NCBI GenBank assembly: GCA_017520675.1
Contig: JAFXFG010000013.1
Location: 1-35,007 of the forward strand
DNA length: 35,007 bases
From: Alphaproteobacteria bacterium
GTDB lineage: Bacteria; Pseudomonadota; Alphaproteobacteria; Rs-D84
Reading direction: 5' to 3'
Made by a program: the position numbers and the translations under genes. Every line of letters starts with the position of its first letter. Positions within the stretch are counted from its first letter, which is position 1. The notes under the pieces were generated by a model. The model was given only the letters and a program-made list of their open reading frames with translations, had not been told where the DNA came from and ran no database searches. Shown here piece after piece: positions 28,893-35,007 of this stretch.

Positions 28893-30536
28893 CTATCCCT
28901 TTATCTTTCTTAGTACGACCATTATCCCAGCAGGGGTCATACCAGATATACGCGACAGGTCTGCAATATTTTCTGGACGCGTTGCGTTTAATTTTTCAAC
29001 CAATTCATTTGTTAAACCCGCCAAGCCTGTATATTGAAAATCACGCGGAATCTTTAAGGCCGCATCGCGACGATAGGATTCAATCTCGCGCTGATTGCGG
29101 GCAATATAGCCTGCATAAAACGCATCGTTTTGCGAAATTATTTCTGACTTTAATTCCAACAGGCGATTATAAAATTCTGCATCAGTTAAGCCTAAATCAA
29201 CACCAATCGGCCCAAGGCGCGATATCGCATTGTCTGCGCGCAAAGACAGACGATATTCAGAACGTGATGTAAACATACGATATGGTTCATCAACCCCAAG
29301 TGTCGTTATGTCGTCAATCAAAACACCAATCATCGAATTCGTTCTGTCCAACATCAATGGCGCAAGCCCCAGCGCAAATGATGCAGCATTCGCACCAGCA
29401 ACCAGCCCTTGGGCGGCAGCCTCTTCATAGCCAGAGGTGCCGTTAATTTGCCCTGCAAAAAATAAGTGCGGAATATCCCGGGACTGCAATAAATCATTCA
29501 AGGCGCGCGCGTCAATTGCATCATATTCAATCGCATAGCCATAACGGACAATTTCTGCATTTTCCAGACCGGAAATTGTGCGAATCCATTGGTCTTGATA
29601 TTCGGCACCAAAACTGGTCGATATGCCGTTTGGATATATAAGGTCGCTGGTTAGACCCTCAGGCTCTAAAAAAACATGATGTGATGTATGTTCTGGAAAA
29701 CGAATAACTTTGTCTTCCAAACTGGGGCAATAGCGCGGACCTGTGCCGGTTATATCGCCATTGTACATCGGGGCGTGCCGTATATTATCACGAATAATTT
29801 TATGCGTTTGTTCATTTGTATGCGTTATAAAACAAGGACATTCATAAGTATTATTAACATCACCAAATACAAACCAATCGTGTGGGGAGTCTGGATTTTG
29901 TACTTCACATACAGAAAAATCGATTGATGATTTTCTGATACGCGCAGGTGTACCTGTTTTTAAGCGCAAAATCTTGAATCCATGTTCTTGTAAAACAGCA
30001 GATATACCATTGTCCGCAGGCTGATAGCCCCCATCGTCCAGCATACGACCAGATGATATACGCACAGCCCCGCGGGTAACAACCCCATTTAGAAAAGTAC
30101 CCGTCGTCAAAATCAGCGCAGTCGCAGTATATTCACCGTTCACCACCCTGCCCTGAATATCTAATGATTTTACATCTTGGTATTTTATGTCCAGATTTTT
30201 TGTGTCTGACAATATCTTTAAGACAGCCGTATGATATAAATCGCGATCAATCTGGGCACGCAATGCCTGAGTCGCCGCACCATGTGTCGCATTTAATGTG
30301 CGCCAATGAATACCCGCACTGTCCGCAGCGCGCCCCATTACACCACCCAAGGCACTGATTTCTGCAACCATTTGTGATTTGCCAGGGCCACCGATGCTGG
30401 GGTTGCACGACAATGCACCAATGTCGGTCTTTGACTTGGTTATCAACAGGGTTTTTGCGCCACGACGGGCAGATGCAGCCGCCGCTTCGACCCCTGCATG
30501 CCCACCACCAATAACAATTACATCATACTGTTGCAT
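28893..30536 (-). CDS. mnmG: tRNA uridine-5-carboxymethylaminomethyl modification enzyme, short form
   Basis: 547 residues from the ATG at 30536 (M-Q-Q-Y-D-V-I-V-I-G-G-G-H-A-G), against about 620-630 in most bacteria. FAD-binding G-G-G-H-A-G at 10-15, the C-N-P-S-I-G-G-P-G-K signature near 45-54, T-G-T-P-A-R near 190, F-L-E-P-E-G-L-T-S near 280, and a G-Q-I-N-G-T-S-G-Y-E-E-A-A-A-Q-G motif near 355-371. The C-terminus ends normally (S-G-M-T-P-A-G-I-M-V-V-L). The length loss is in the helical region before the Y-A-G-Y-I-A-R-N stretch. With MnmE it modifies wobble U34. An upstream ATG at 30563 would overlap fabG and has no ribosome-binding site. Confidence 0.93.
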   Translation of the reverse strand: MQQYDVIVIGGGHAGVEAAAASARRGAKTLLITKSKTDIGALSCNPSIGGPGKSQMVAEISALGGVMGRAADSAGIHWRTLNATHGAATQALRAQIDRDLYHTAVLKILSDTKNLDIKYQDVKSLDIQGRVVNGEYTATALILTTGTFLNGVVTRGAVRISSGRMLDDGGYQPADNGISAVLQEHGFKILRLKTGTPARIRKSSIDFSVCEVQNPDSPHDWFVFGDVNNTYECPCFITHTNEQTHKIIRDNIRHAPMYNGDITGTGPRYCPSLEDKVIRFPEHTSHHVFLEPEGLTSDLIYPNGISTSFGAEYQDQWIRTISGLENAEIVRYGYAIEYDAIDARALNDLLQSRDIPHLFFAGQINGTSGYEEAAAQGLVAGANAASFALGLAPLMLDRTNSMIGVLIDDITTLGVDEPYRMFTSRSEYRLSLRADNAISRLGPIGVDLGLTDAEFYNRLLELKSEIISQNDAFYAGYIARNQREIESYRRDAALKIPRDFQYTGLAGLTNELVEKLNATRPENIADLSRISGMTPAGIMVVLRKIKG

Positions 30537-30540
30537 TTGA

Positions 30541-31269
30541 TTAAAAGCGTCCCATCGCACCATTTATATGCAGTGTTTGACCATTGATATATGACGCTTC
30601 GTCCGATGCCAAGAACACGCACGCATTTGCAATATCTGATGGTTCACCAAAGCGACCCGCAGGGATTTGCGACAGATATGTTTTCTTTAATTCTTCGGGT
30701 AAGACATCTGTCATTGGGGTCTTGATAAAGCCAGGGGCGATTGTGTTTGCGGTGATTCCACGTGATGCAACCTCGGCCGCGATAGACTTGGTCATTGCAA
30801 TCATCGCACCCTTGGACGCGGCATAGTTTGCCTGACCTGCGCCACCAATAACACCAATAATCGATGATATGTTTATAATACGACCAAAACGATTCTTCAT
30901 CATTGGCATAATCGCAGCACGACAAGTCTTGAAACATGAACGCAAGTTTGTATTCATAACTTCGTCAAACTGTTCATCTGACATACGCATTAATAATGTA
31001 TCACGCGTAATGCCAGCATTGTTCACAAGAATGTCTATGCGCCCTGCCCGCTCTATCGTTTCCATAACCAATTCAACCGCAGCGCCATCAGTTGATAAAT
31101 CACATGGAATCTTGATAAAATCATCATTGAATGCGGAATCTAATTTTGTTTCCTCACGCCCAGATACAACAACAGTTGCACCCGCTGCGTGCATTGCGTT
31201 TGCAATCGCACCACCAATTCCACCCGTTGCACCGGTAATCAATGCAACTTTGCCAGTTAAATCAAACAT
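30541..31269 (-). CDS. fabG: 3-oxoacyl-[acyl-carrier-protein] reductase
   Basis: 242 residues, normal size. Short-chain dehydrogenase fold: G13-A-T-G-G-I-G cofactor loop, N-N-A-G at 83-86, catalytic Ser136, Tyr149 and Lys153 in the S-x12-Y-x3-K arrangement, and P-G-F-I-K-T-P-M-T at about 180-188 after catalysis. The end Y-I-N-G-Q-T-L-H-I-N-G-A-M is typical for FabG. Reduces 3-oxoacyl-ACP with NADPH in fatty-acid elongation. Starts 2 bases after fabD stops; mnmG starts 4 bases after its stop. acpP and fabF, which often follow, are absent here. Confidence 0.95.
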   Translation of the reverse strand: MFDLTGKVALITGATGGIGGAIANAMHAAGATVVVSGREETKLDSAFNDDFIKIPCDLSTDGAAVELVMETIERAGRIDILVNNAGITRDTLLMRMSDEQFDEVMNTNLRSCFKTCRAAIMPMMKNRFGRIINISSIIGVIGGAGQANYAASKGAMIAMTKSIAAEVASRGITANTIAPGFIKTPMTDVLPEELKKTYLSQIPAGRFGEPSDIANACVFLASDEASYINGQTLHINGAMGRF

Positions 31270-31271
31270 AT

Positions 31272-32147
31272 TTATATCTCCAACTTTTTTGCTGTTATTT
31301 TATCGGTTATTCTGGAACACAGACCTGTCAAGACATTGCCTGCGCCAATTTCCGTCATTTCTGTTATACCCATTTCTGCCATATTCAATACACTTTCGCG
31401 CCAGCGAACACCATGTGTCATTTGATATACCAGTGCGTCTTTGATTTCTGAAACATCTGTCAATGGTGTGCAGGTCTTGTTGGAAATTATCGGAACAATT
31501 GGCGACTTCATATCAACACCAGCCAAGGCCACGCGCATTTCGTCCGCCGCAGGCGCCTGAATCCGGCAATGCACAGGCACAGACAACGCCAGTGGCATTG
31601 CGCGCTTTGCACCACGTGATTTAGCCAATTCCATAGTCTGTTCAACAATATCCTTGGCCCCAGATATAACAACCTGTAATGGACAATTGTCGTTCGCAAC
31701 ATCACAATCTGTTTCAGCACAAATTTCACGAACCACATCAATATCCAGCCCCATAATCACAGCAGTCAAACCCTGCCCCACTGGGACCGCGTTTTGCATT
31801 GCATTACCGCGTACACGCAATAGGCGCGCAGTATCGCCAACAGATAATGCGCCCGCCGCACACAGCGCAGTATATTCACCCAATGAATGGCCCGCAACAT
31901 ATTCAGGCAACGCAATACCAGATGCACGCAACATCGCAATTGATGTCGCCATAATTGCAGGCTGAACATTCGCAGTTAATGTTAATTCTTCGACGGGACC
32001 AGAAAAAATTATTTCAGACAGTTTCTGCCCCAAGGCATCATCAACTTCGTCAAATACAGCGCGCGCTGCCGCGTTTGTGTCATATAATTCTTTGCCCATT
32101 CCAACGGACTGAGAACCCTGACCTGGAAAAACAAAAATACCAGACAT
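31272..32147 (-). CDS. fabD: Malonyl-CoA:ACP transacylase
   Basis: 291 residues. F-V-F-P-G-Q-G-S-Q near the N-terminus, nucleophile Ser88 in G-H-S-L-G-E-Y, the Arg in V-R-G-N-A-M-Q (about 117), and the catalytic His in V-P-V-H-C near 197. Transfers malonyl from CoA to acyl carrier protein, the first committed supply step of fatty-acid synthesis. First gene of a fabD-fabG-mnmG-kinase unit; its promoter lies at 32181-32209. Confidence 0.96.
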   Translation of the reverse strand: MSGIFVFPGQGSQSVGMGKELYDTNAAARAVFDEVDDALGQKLSEIIFSGPVEELTLTANVQPAIMATSIAMLRASGIALPEYVAGHSLGEYTALCAAGALSVGDTARLLRVRGNAMQNAVPVGQGLTAVIMGLDIDVVREICAETDCDVANDNCPLQVVISGAKDIVEQTMELAKSRGAKRAMPLALSVPVHCRIQAPAADEMRVALAGVDMKSPIVPIISNKTCTPLTDVSEIKDALVYQMTHGVRWRESVLNMAEMGITEMTEIGAGNVLTGLCSRITDKITAKKLEI

Positions 32148-32180
32148 TTATAACCTTTTTTATTTGTTAAATATGCAAGT

Positions 32181-32209
32181 ATTATAAACAGTATTTTTCC
32201 CAAGCGCAA
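32181..32209 (-). promoter_or_regulatory. Promoter of the fabD operon
   Basis: On the minus strand TTGCGC (32204-32209) and TATAAT (32181-32186) are 17 bp apart, 33 bases before the fabD ATG. AAAAAGG serves as the ribosome-binding site. Confidence 0.7.
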
Positions 32210-32245
32210 ATATATTAATCCTGTGAGAACATTTGTGAAAAATAT

Positions 32246-32267
32246 AAAAACCGCCCATGCGGGCGGT
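32246..32267 (-). terminator. Intrinsic terminator of pal
   Basis: Stem accgccc/gggcggt (32250-32256/32261-32267) with loop atgc. On the minus strand it is followed by a run of T residues (plus-strand A run 32246-32250), 19 bases after the pal stop codon. Confidence 0.88.
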
Positions 32268-32286
32268 CGAATAGCATTTACAACAA

Positions 32287-32706
32287 TTATTTAACTGTTG
32301 TTGTTGCGTTACGGTTCCATTTCCAGACTTTTTCGCCTGTACCCTGAACCAATGGACGTTCTTTACCATAAGAGATGGTAGAGATACGTTTTGCGCAAAT
32401 ACCGTCTTTGACCAATACATCTTTGGCTGCGTTCGCACGACGCGCACCCAATGCCAAGTTGTATTCAGTAGAACCACGTTCGTCGCAATTTCCAGCAATC
32501 TGGACTTTTACATCTTTGTGATTCTTCATATACAAAGACTGACCCAACAAGTTGTTGCGTGCTTCTTCGCTGATTTCAGATGAATTAAAGCCAAAGAATA
32601 CACGTTGGTCGTTCAGGTTAGCAGGTTCAACTATCTTAGAAGAACCACCGCATGCTGCCAGCAGTCCAGCAACACCGGCCAATAAAGCAAAGTTTTTAAT
32701 TTTCAT
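32287..32706 (-). CDS. pal: Peptidoglycan-associated lipoprotein
   Basis: 139 residues. Lipobox L-L-A-A-C19, a short linker, then the OmpA-like domain: V-F-F-G-F-N-S-S-E-I near 36-45, I-A-G-N-C-D-E-R-G-S-T-E-Y-N near 70-83, and L-G-A-R-R-A-N-A-A-K. This exact D-E-R-G-S-x-E-Y-N motif is typical of Pal. Tethers the outer membrane to peptidoglycan and works with TolB; Tol genes are not adjacent. The C-terminus (V-W-K-W-N-R-N-A-T-T-T-V-K) replaces the usual N-R-R-[AV] ending. A single gene with its own terminator. Confidence 0.94.
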   Translation of the reverse strand: MKIKNFALLAGVAGLLAACGGSSKIVEPANLNDQRVFFGFNSSEISEEARNNLLGQSLYMKNHKDVKVQIAGNCDERGSTEYNLALGARRANAAKDVLVKDGICAKRISTISYGKERPLVQGTGEKVWKWNRNATTTVK

Positions 32707-32746
32707 GAAAATACTCCCTTGAGTTTCTGTTGCTCGTGCATTATTG

Positions 32747-32752
32747 TATAAT
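32747..32752 (+). promoter_or_regulatory. -10 box of the UDG-like gene
   Basis: TATAAT with only a weak candidate -35 (TTTCTG, 17 bp upstream). It lies in the short region divergent from pal, 31 bases before the ATG at 32784. Confidence 0.5.
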
Positions 32753-32783
32753 AAAAATATGTGAACTTCAAGGAAAAATACAA

Positions 32784-33560
32784 ATGTCTGAAAATGCGTT
32801 GATTGACTTGCAATTGTCTGGGGTTGTGTGGGAACTGACCGATATTCCTATTACCGTACCACGCAATAATATACAAAACAAGGTGGTGGAAAATAATCCT
32901 GCACCACAAACAAGCGTCGTATCTGAAATAGGACGATGTGTCGCATCAGTCGTACCAGCAGTCGCACCATCAACAACTATTTCATTAGACACAGTGCGCG
33001 CAATGGCCACAAGACCAAATGATATGGCTATGCTTAACAGAATGATTGGCGAATTAGACCACCCGCTGCGCGCGGTCGCAACAAATGTTGTCTTGCCACA
33101 TATCGGAAATGGCAAGTTATTGATATTAACAGATGTCCCAAGTTCCGATGACGATGCAACAGGTAATGTTTTATCAGGCCCAGCAGGTGAATTGATGGAT
33201 AAAATGCTGGCCGCAATTGGTTTAACACGCGATATGGTATCTATTGTGCCTATGCTGTTTTGGCGAACCCCAGGGGGACGAACGCCATCACGCGAAGAAC
33301 TGGACCTGTCGCGACCATTTGTCGATAAAGCAATAGAATTGTTGTCGCCACGCGTTATACTAACACTGGGTACACTGCCAGCAACAGAAATGGCAAGTAT
33401 AAATCTGTCTAAATCACATGGTGTGGCAATTCAGCACAAATCTGGGGCGACTTTGGTGCCGATTTTTCATCCTAATTATCTAATTTTAAAACCGGCCGCA
33501 AAGCGCGAAGTTTGGACAGCGCTACAAAATGTCGAAAATATCTTGAAAAGTGCCGAATAA
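32784..33560 (+). CDS. Uracil-DNA glycosylase-superfamily protein, divergent
   Basis: 258 residues from the ATG at 32784 (AAGGAAAAA before it); an upstream in-frame ATG at 32730 lacks such a site. The C-terminal two thirds have the family 4/5 UDG layout: L-M-D-K-M-L-A-A-I-G-L, V-S-I-V-P-M-L-F-W-R-T-P-G-G-R-T-P, V-I-L-T-L-G-T-L-P, and the late H-P-N-Y-L motif. But the first active-site motif, usually G-E-A-P-G-x2-E-D, reads L-T-D-V-P-S-S-D-D-D, and the four iron-sulfur cysteines of family 4 are absent (only one Cys). It may be a repurposed or inactive glycosylase. The N-terminal 80 residues are unlike the family. Confidence 0.72.
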   Translation: MSENALIDLQLSGVVWELTDIPITVPRNNIQNKVVENNPAPQTSVVSEIGRCVASVVPAVAPSTTISLDTVRAMATRPNDMAMLNRMIGELDHPLRAVATNVVLPHIGNGKLLILTDVPSSDDDATGNVLSGPAGELMDKMLAAIGLTRDMVSIVPMLFWRTPGGRTPSREELDLSRPFVDKAIELLSPRVILTLGTLPATEMASINLSKSHGVAIQHKSGATLVPIFHPNYLILKPAAKREVWTALQNVENILKSAE

Positions 33561-33600
33561 TAGTTAATAATTTATTCATATTGTAATAAAGGAGCATACA

Positions 33601-34155
33601 ATTAAACCTAATAATAATGATAATCGTCGTGATGCAGGTGCACGTATTAACAATCGCATCTTTGCCAAGGCGGTACAAGTAATTAGCGCAGACGGACAAA
33701 ATCTGGGGGTTATGCCAACTTCTCAGGCATTGCAGATGGCAATGGATATGGGATTGGATTTGGTCGAAATGAATTCTAATGGCCAAACTGTAATCGCTAA
33801 GATTATGGATTACGGAAAATTTAAGTACGAACAGAAAAAACGCGCATCAGATGCAAAAAAGAAACAAAAAAGCGTCGAAGTTAAAGAAGTTTGGGTAAAA
33901 CCGTTTATCGAAGAAAACGACCTGAAAATCAAAATGAAAAAATTGTTCGAATTCTTGGCTGATGGCAACAAGGTCAAAGTTGCAGTTATGACCAAGGGGT
34001 CAAAAAAAGTCTTGGCACGCGGTAAAGACGCGGTTCCTGAACTGTTTGCAAGAATTCTGGAAATTATTGGCGACCAAGGGGTCTTGGAATCTAAATCAAA
34101 ACCAGATGAACGCACAAAATCAATTATTGTTGCGCCCGCAAAGGTTGCTAAATAA
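33601..34155 (+). CDS. infC: Translation initiation factor IF-3 with AUU start codon
   Basis: 184 residues if read from the ATT at 33601. The AAGGAG site at 33589-33594 sits 6 bases before it and no ATG, GTG or TTG is available there. The next in-frame ATG (33712) lacks the conserved start of the N-terminal domain. The sequence R-I-N-N-R-I-F, then G-V-M-P-T-S-Q-A-L-Q-M-A (N-domain), M-D-Y-G-K-F-K-Y-E-Q-K-K linker and a C-terminal domain ending with A-K-V-A-K match IF-3. In E. coli infC uses AUU and the factor represses its own synthesis by discriminating against this codon; the same start here is seen directly. Followed by its own terminator. Confidence 0.93.
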   Translation: MKPNNNDNRRDAGARINNRIFAKAVQVISADGQNLGVMPTSQALQMAMDMGLDLVEMNSNGQTVIAKIMDYGKFKYEQKKRASDAKKKQKSVEVKEVWVKPFIEENDLKIKMKKLFEFLADGNKVKVAVMTKGSKKVLARGKDAVPELFARILEIIGDQGVLESKSKPDERTKSIIVAPAKVAK

Positions 34156-34161
34156 GTAAAG

Positions 34162-34183
34162 TCCCCAAAATGGGGATTTTTTT
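34162..34183 (+). terminator. Intrinsic terminator of infC
   Basis: Stem tcccca/tgggga (34162-34167/34171-34176) followed by seven T residues, 6 bases after the stop codon. Confidence 0.88.
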
Positions 34184-34193
34184 ATTATAAAAT

Positions 34194-34222
34194 TTGATTT
34201 GTAAAAAATTATTTATTATAAT
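34194..34222 (+). promoter_or_regulatory. Promoter of metG and its leader
   Basis: TTGATT (34194-34199) and TATAAT (34217-34222) are 17 bp apart. The expected transcript start, about 7 bases after the -10 box, falls on or next to the ATG at 34229. Confidence 0.65.
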
Positions 34223-34228
34223 TAAATT

Positions 34229-34246
34229 ATGCGAATGCAAAACTAA
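34229..34246 (+). CDS. Possible metG leader ORF, M-R-M-Q-N
   Basis: ATG CGA ATG CAA AAC TAA, starting about where the transcript is predicted to start. The second Met codon (position 3) could sense charged tRNA-Met. The ORF is very short, so on its own the evidence is weak; support comes from the downstream terminator in the leader and the parallel ileS arrangement. Confidence 0.35.
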   Translation: MRMQN

Positions 34247-34260
34247 TCTTAAACGCGTTT

Positions 34261-34304
34261 CAACGGGAATCATTTTTGACGCCCCCGTTGGCGTCTGTTT
34301 TTTT
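34261..34304 (+). promoter_or_regulatory. Terminator hairpin and competing stem in metG leader
   Basis: GACGCC (34278-34283) pairs with GGCGTC (34290-34295) around a 6-base loop and is followed by a T-run (34298-34304), a terminator shape 20 bases before metG. CAACGGG (34261-34267) can pair with CCCGTTG (34284-34290), which is the terminator loop plus its first right-arm base; the two pairings are largely exclusive. The element may attenuate metG or block read-through into it. Confidence 0.6.
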
Positions 34305-34323
34305 GTAACAAAGGTAAATTAAA

Positions 34324-35007
34324 ATGGCTAAAAAGTATTTGATAACATCTGCATTACCATATGTAAACAATAACTTGCATATTGGACATTTGGTTGGTTG
34401 TTGGCTGCCCAGTGATGTTTATGCGCGCTTTTGTCGGGCGCGTGGTCGTGATGTTTTGTATATCTGTGGAACTGACGAACATGGCACAACCAGCGAAATT
34501 GCCGCCGCCAAGGAAAATATGACAGTGGAAGAATATGTTGATAAATATCGTGCATTGCATGAACAATCTGTTCGTGATTTTAATTTATCGTTTGATTTAT
34601 ATGGTCGCACACACACAGAAAAACAAGAAAAATTAATTCAAGATTTATTCTTGCGTCTGGAAGAATTGGGTATGATATCAGAACGTGTATCTTTGCAACC
34701 TTATTCGGTCAAAGAAGAAAAATTTTTGGCAGACCGATTTGTTATTGGGACTTGTCCGCGCTGTGGTTATGAACGCGCATATGGCAATGAATGCGATAAA
34801 TGCTTTGCAAATCTGGAACCCGCAGATTTAATTAATCCACGCAGTGCAGTTGACCCAGAATCACCTGTTGAAATGCGCGAAACAAAGCACTTGTATTTCC
34901 GTACCAGCGCAATGCAGGACAAACTGCGCCAATGGATTGATTCGCGTCAGGGTTGGTCAAAAACCGCATTGGCGATTGCAAATAAATGGTTGGCCGAAGG
35001 TCTGCAA
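34324..35007 (+). CDS. metG: Methionyl-tRNA synthetase, 5' part (3' end outside window)
   Basis: 228 codons from ATG at 34324 run to the window edge without a stop. Class Ia catalytic domain: S-A-L-P-Y-V-N-N-N-L-H-I-G-H with the HIGH motif, C-G-T-D-E-H-G-T-T near 49-57 and the zinc knuckle C-P-R-C and C-D-K-C, with the intervening Y-E-R-A-Y-G. Further on D-P-E-S-P-V-E-M-R-E and H-L-Y-F-R match MetRS. Charges tRNA-Met. The KMSKS motif lies beyond the window. Downstream of infC with its own leader and promoter. AAGG lies about 9 bases before the ATG. Confidence 0.95.
   Translation, partial: MAKKYLITSALPYVNNNLHIGHLVGCWLPSDVYARFCRARGRDVLYICGTDEHGTTSEIAAAKENMTVEEYVDKYRALHEQSVRDFNLSFDLYGRTHTEKQEKLIQDLFLRLEELGMISERVSLQPYSVKEEKFLADRFVIGTCPRCGYERAYGNECDKCFANLEPADLINPRSAVDPESPVEMRETKHLYFRTSAMQDKLRQWIDSRQGWSKTALAIANKWLAEGLQ

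Noticed and set aside
32759-32764. ATG at the predicted transcript start of the UDG-like gene, considered as a third leader ORF
   Set aside because: It is followed at once by TGA, and there is no terminator or antiterminator before the gene. It shows that an ATG near a transcript start can occur by chance in this AT-rich DNA.

Overview
The window reads as a chromosomal piece of an AT-rich, compact genome from an alphaproteobacterium. The taxonomic hints are a DUF4167 protein, a DUF3426 zinc-ribbon protein, and the style of the Pal, OmpA-like and uracil-DNA glycosylase genes. The abundance of large prepilins and of small secreted proteins with an 'FGA..G' signal peptide fits the gut-associated, reduced alphaproteobacterial lineages. 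That placement is inference, since no 16S gene is present. Coding density is high and intergenic DNA is short. Nearly every intergenic gap longer than 100 bases carries a promoter, a terminator, or a palindromic or structured element.

Layout, left to right. (1) 1-515: 5' part of a GIY-YIG nuclease gene, a cluster of small hairpins, and tRNA-Gln(UUG). (2) 677-6087: MarR regulator, TolC-like outer-membrane channel, a very short membrane-fusion protein and an RND pump, apparently one operon. (3) 6185-7098: a HAD-IB phosphatase and a small membrane/coiled-coil protein. (4) 12943 down to 7105 (minus strand): an apparent six-gene operon of three large PilV-like prepilins, a DUF3426 protein, a secreted protein and an RluD-type pseudouridine synthase. 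(5) 13105-18932: DUF4167 protein, dnaX, a small prepilin, an OmpA-like lipoprotein, pnp and ybaB. (6) 19033-20558: two convergent paralogous small secreted proteins around a repeat-rich spacer. (7) 20893-25891: tRNA-Thr(CGU), ileS with an attenuator-like leader, a structured RNA candidate, a 21-residue ORF overlapping nth, then xthA. (8) 25962-28868: acyl-CoA synthetase, a second repeat cluster, and a kinase-fold protein. (9) 32147 down to 27774 (minus strand): fabD-fabG-mnmG plus the kinase-like gene. (10) 32287-35007: pal, a divergent UDG-family gene, infC with an AUU start, and metG (3' end outside the window).

The most interesting material is regulatory. The ileS leader encodes M-K-Q-T-T-I-I-I-I-K (four consecutive Ile codons). 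Its start lies almost at the predicted transcription start, and it is followed by mutually exclusive antiterminator and terminator stems. metG has a shorter, similarly placed leader ORF and its own terminator hairpin. Together they suggest leader-peptide attenuation of aminoacyl-tRNA synthetase genes by near-leaderless ORFs. Other standouts: an RND pump that appears to lack all four classical proton-relay residues and is paired with a 199-residue mini-adaptor; a tandem trio of PilV-like prepilins, one lacking Glu5; a long hairpin in the pnp leader; and a ~133-bp inverted-repeat element with modules recurring 8 kb away. Many promoters here share a TTGCA(A/T)-like -35 box and TATAAT at 16-17 bp spacing.
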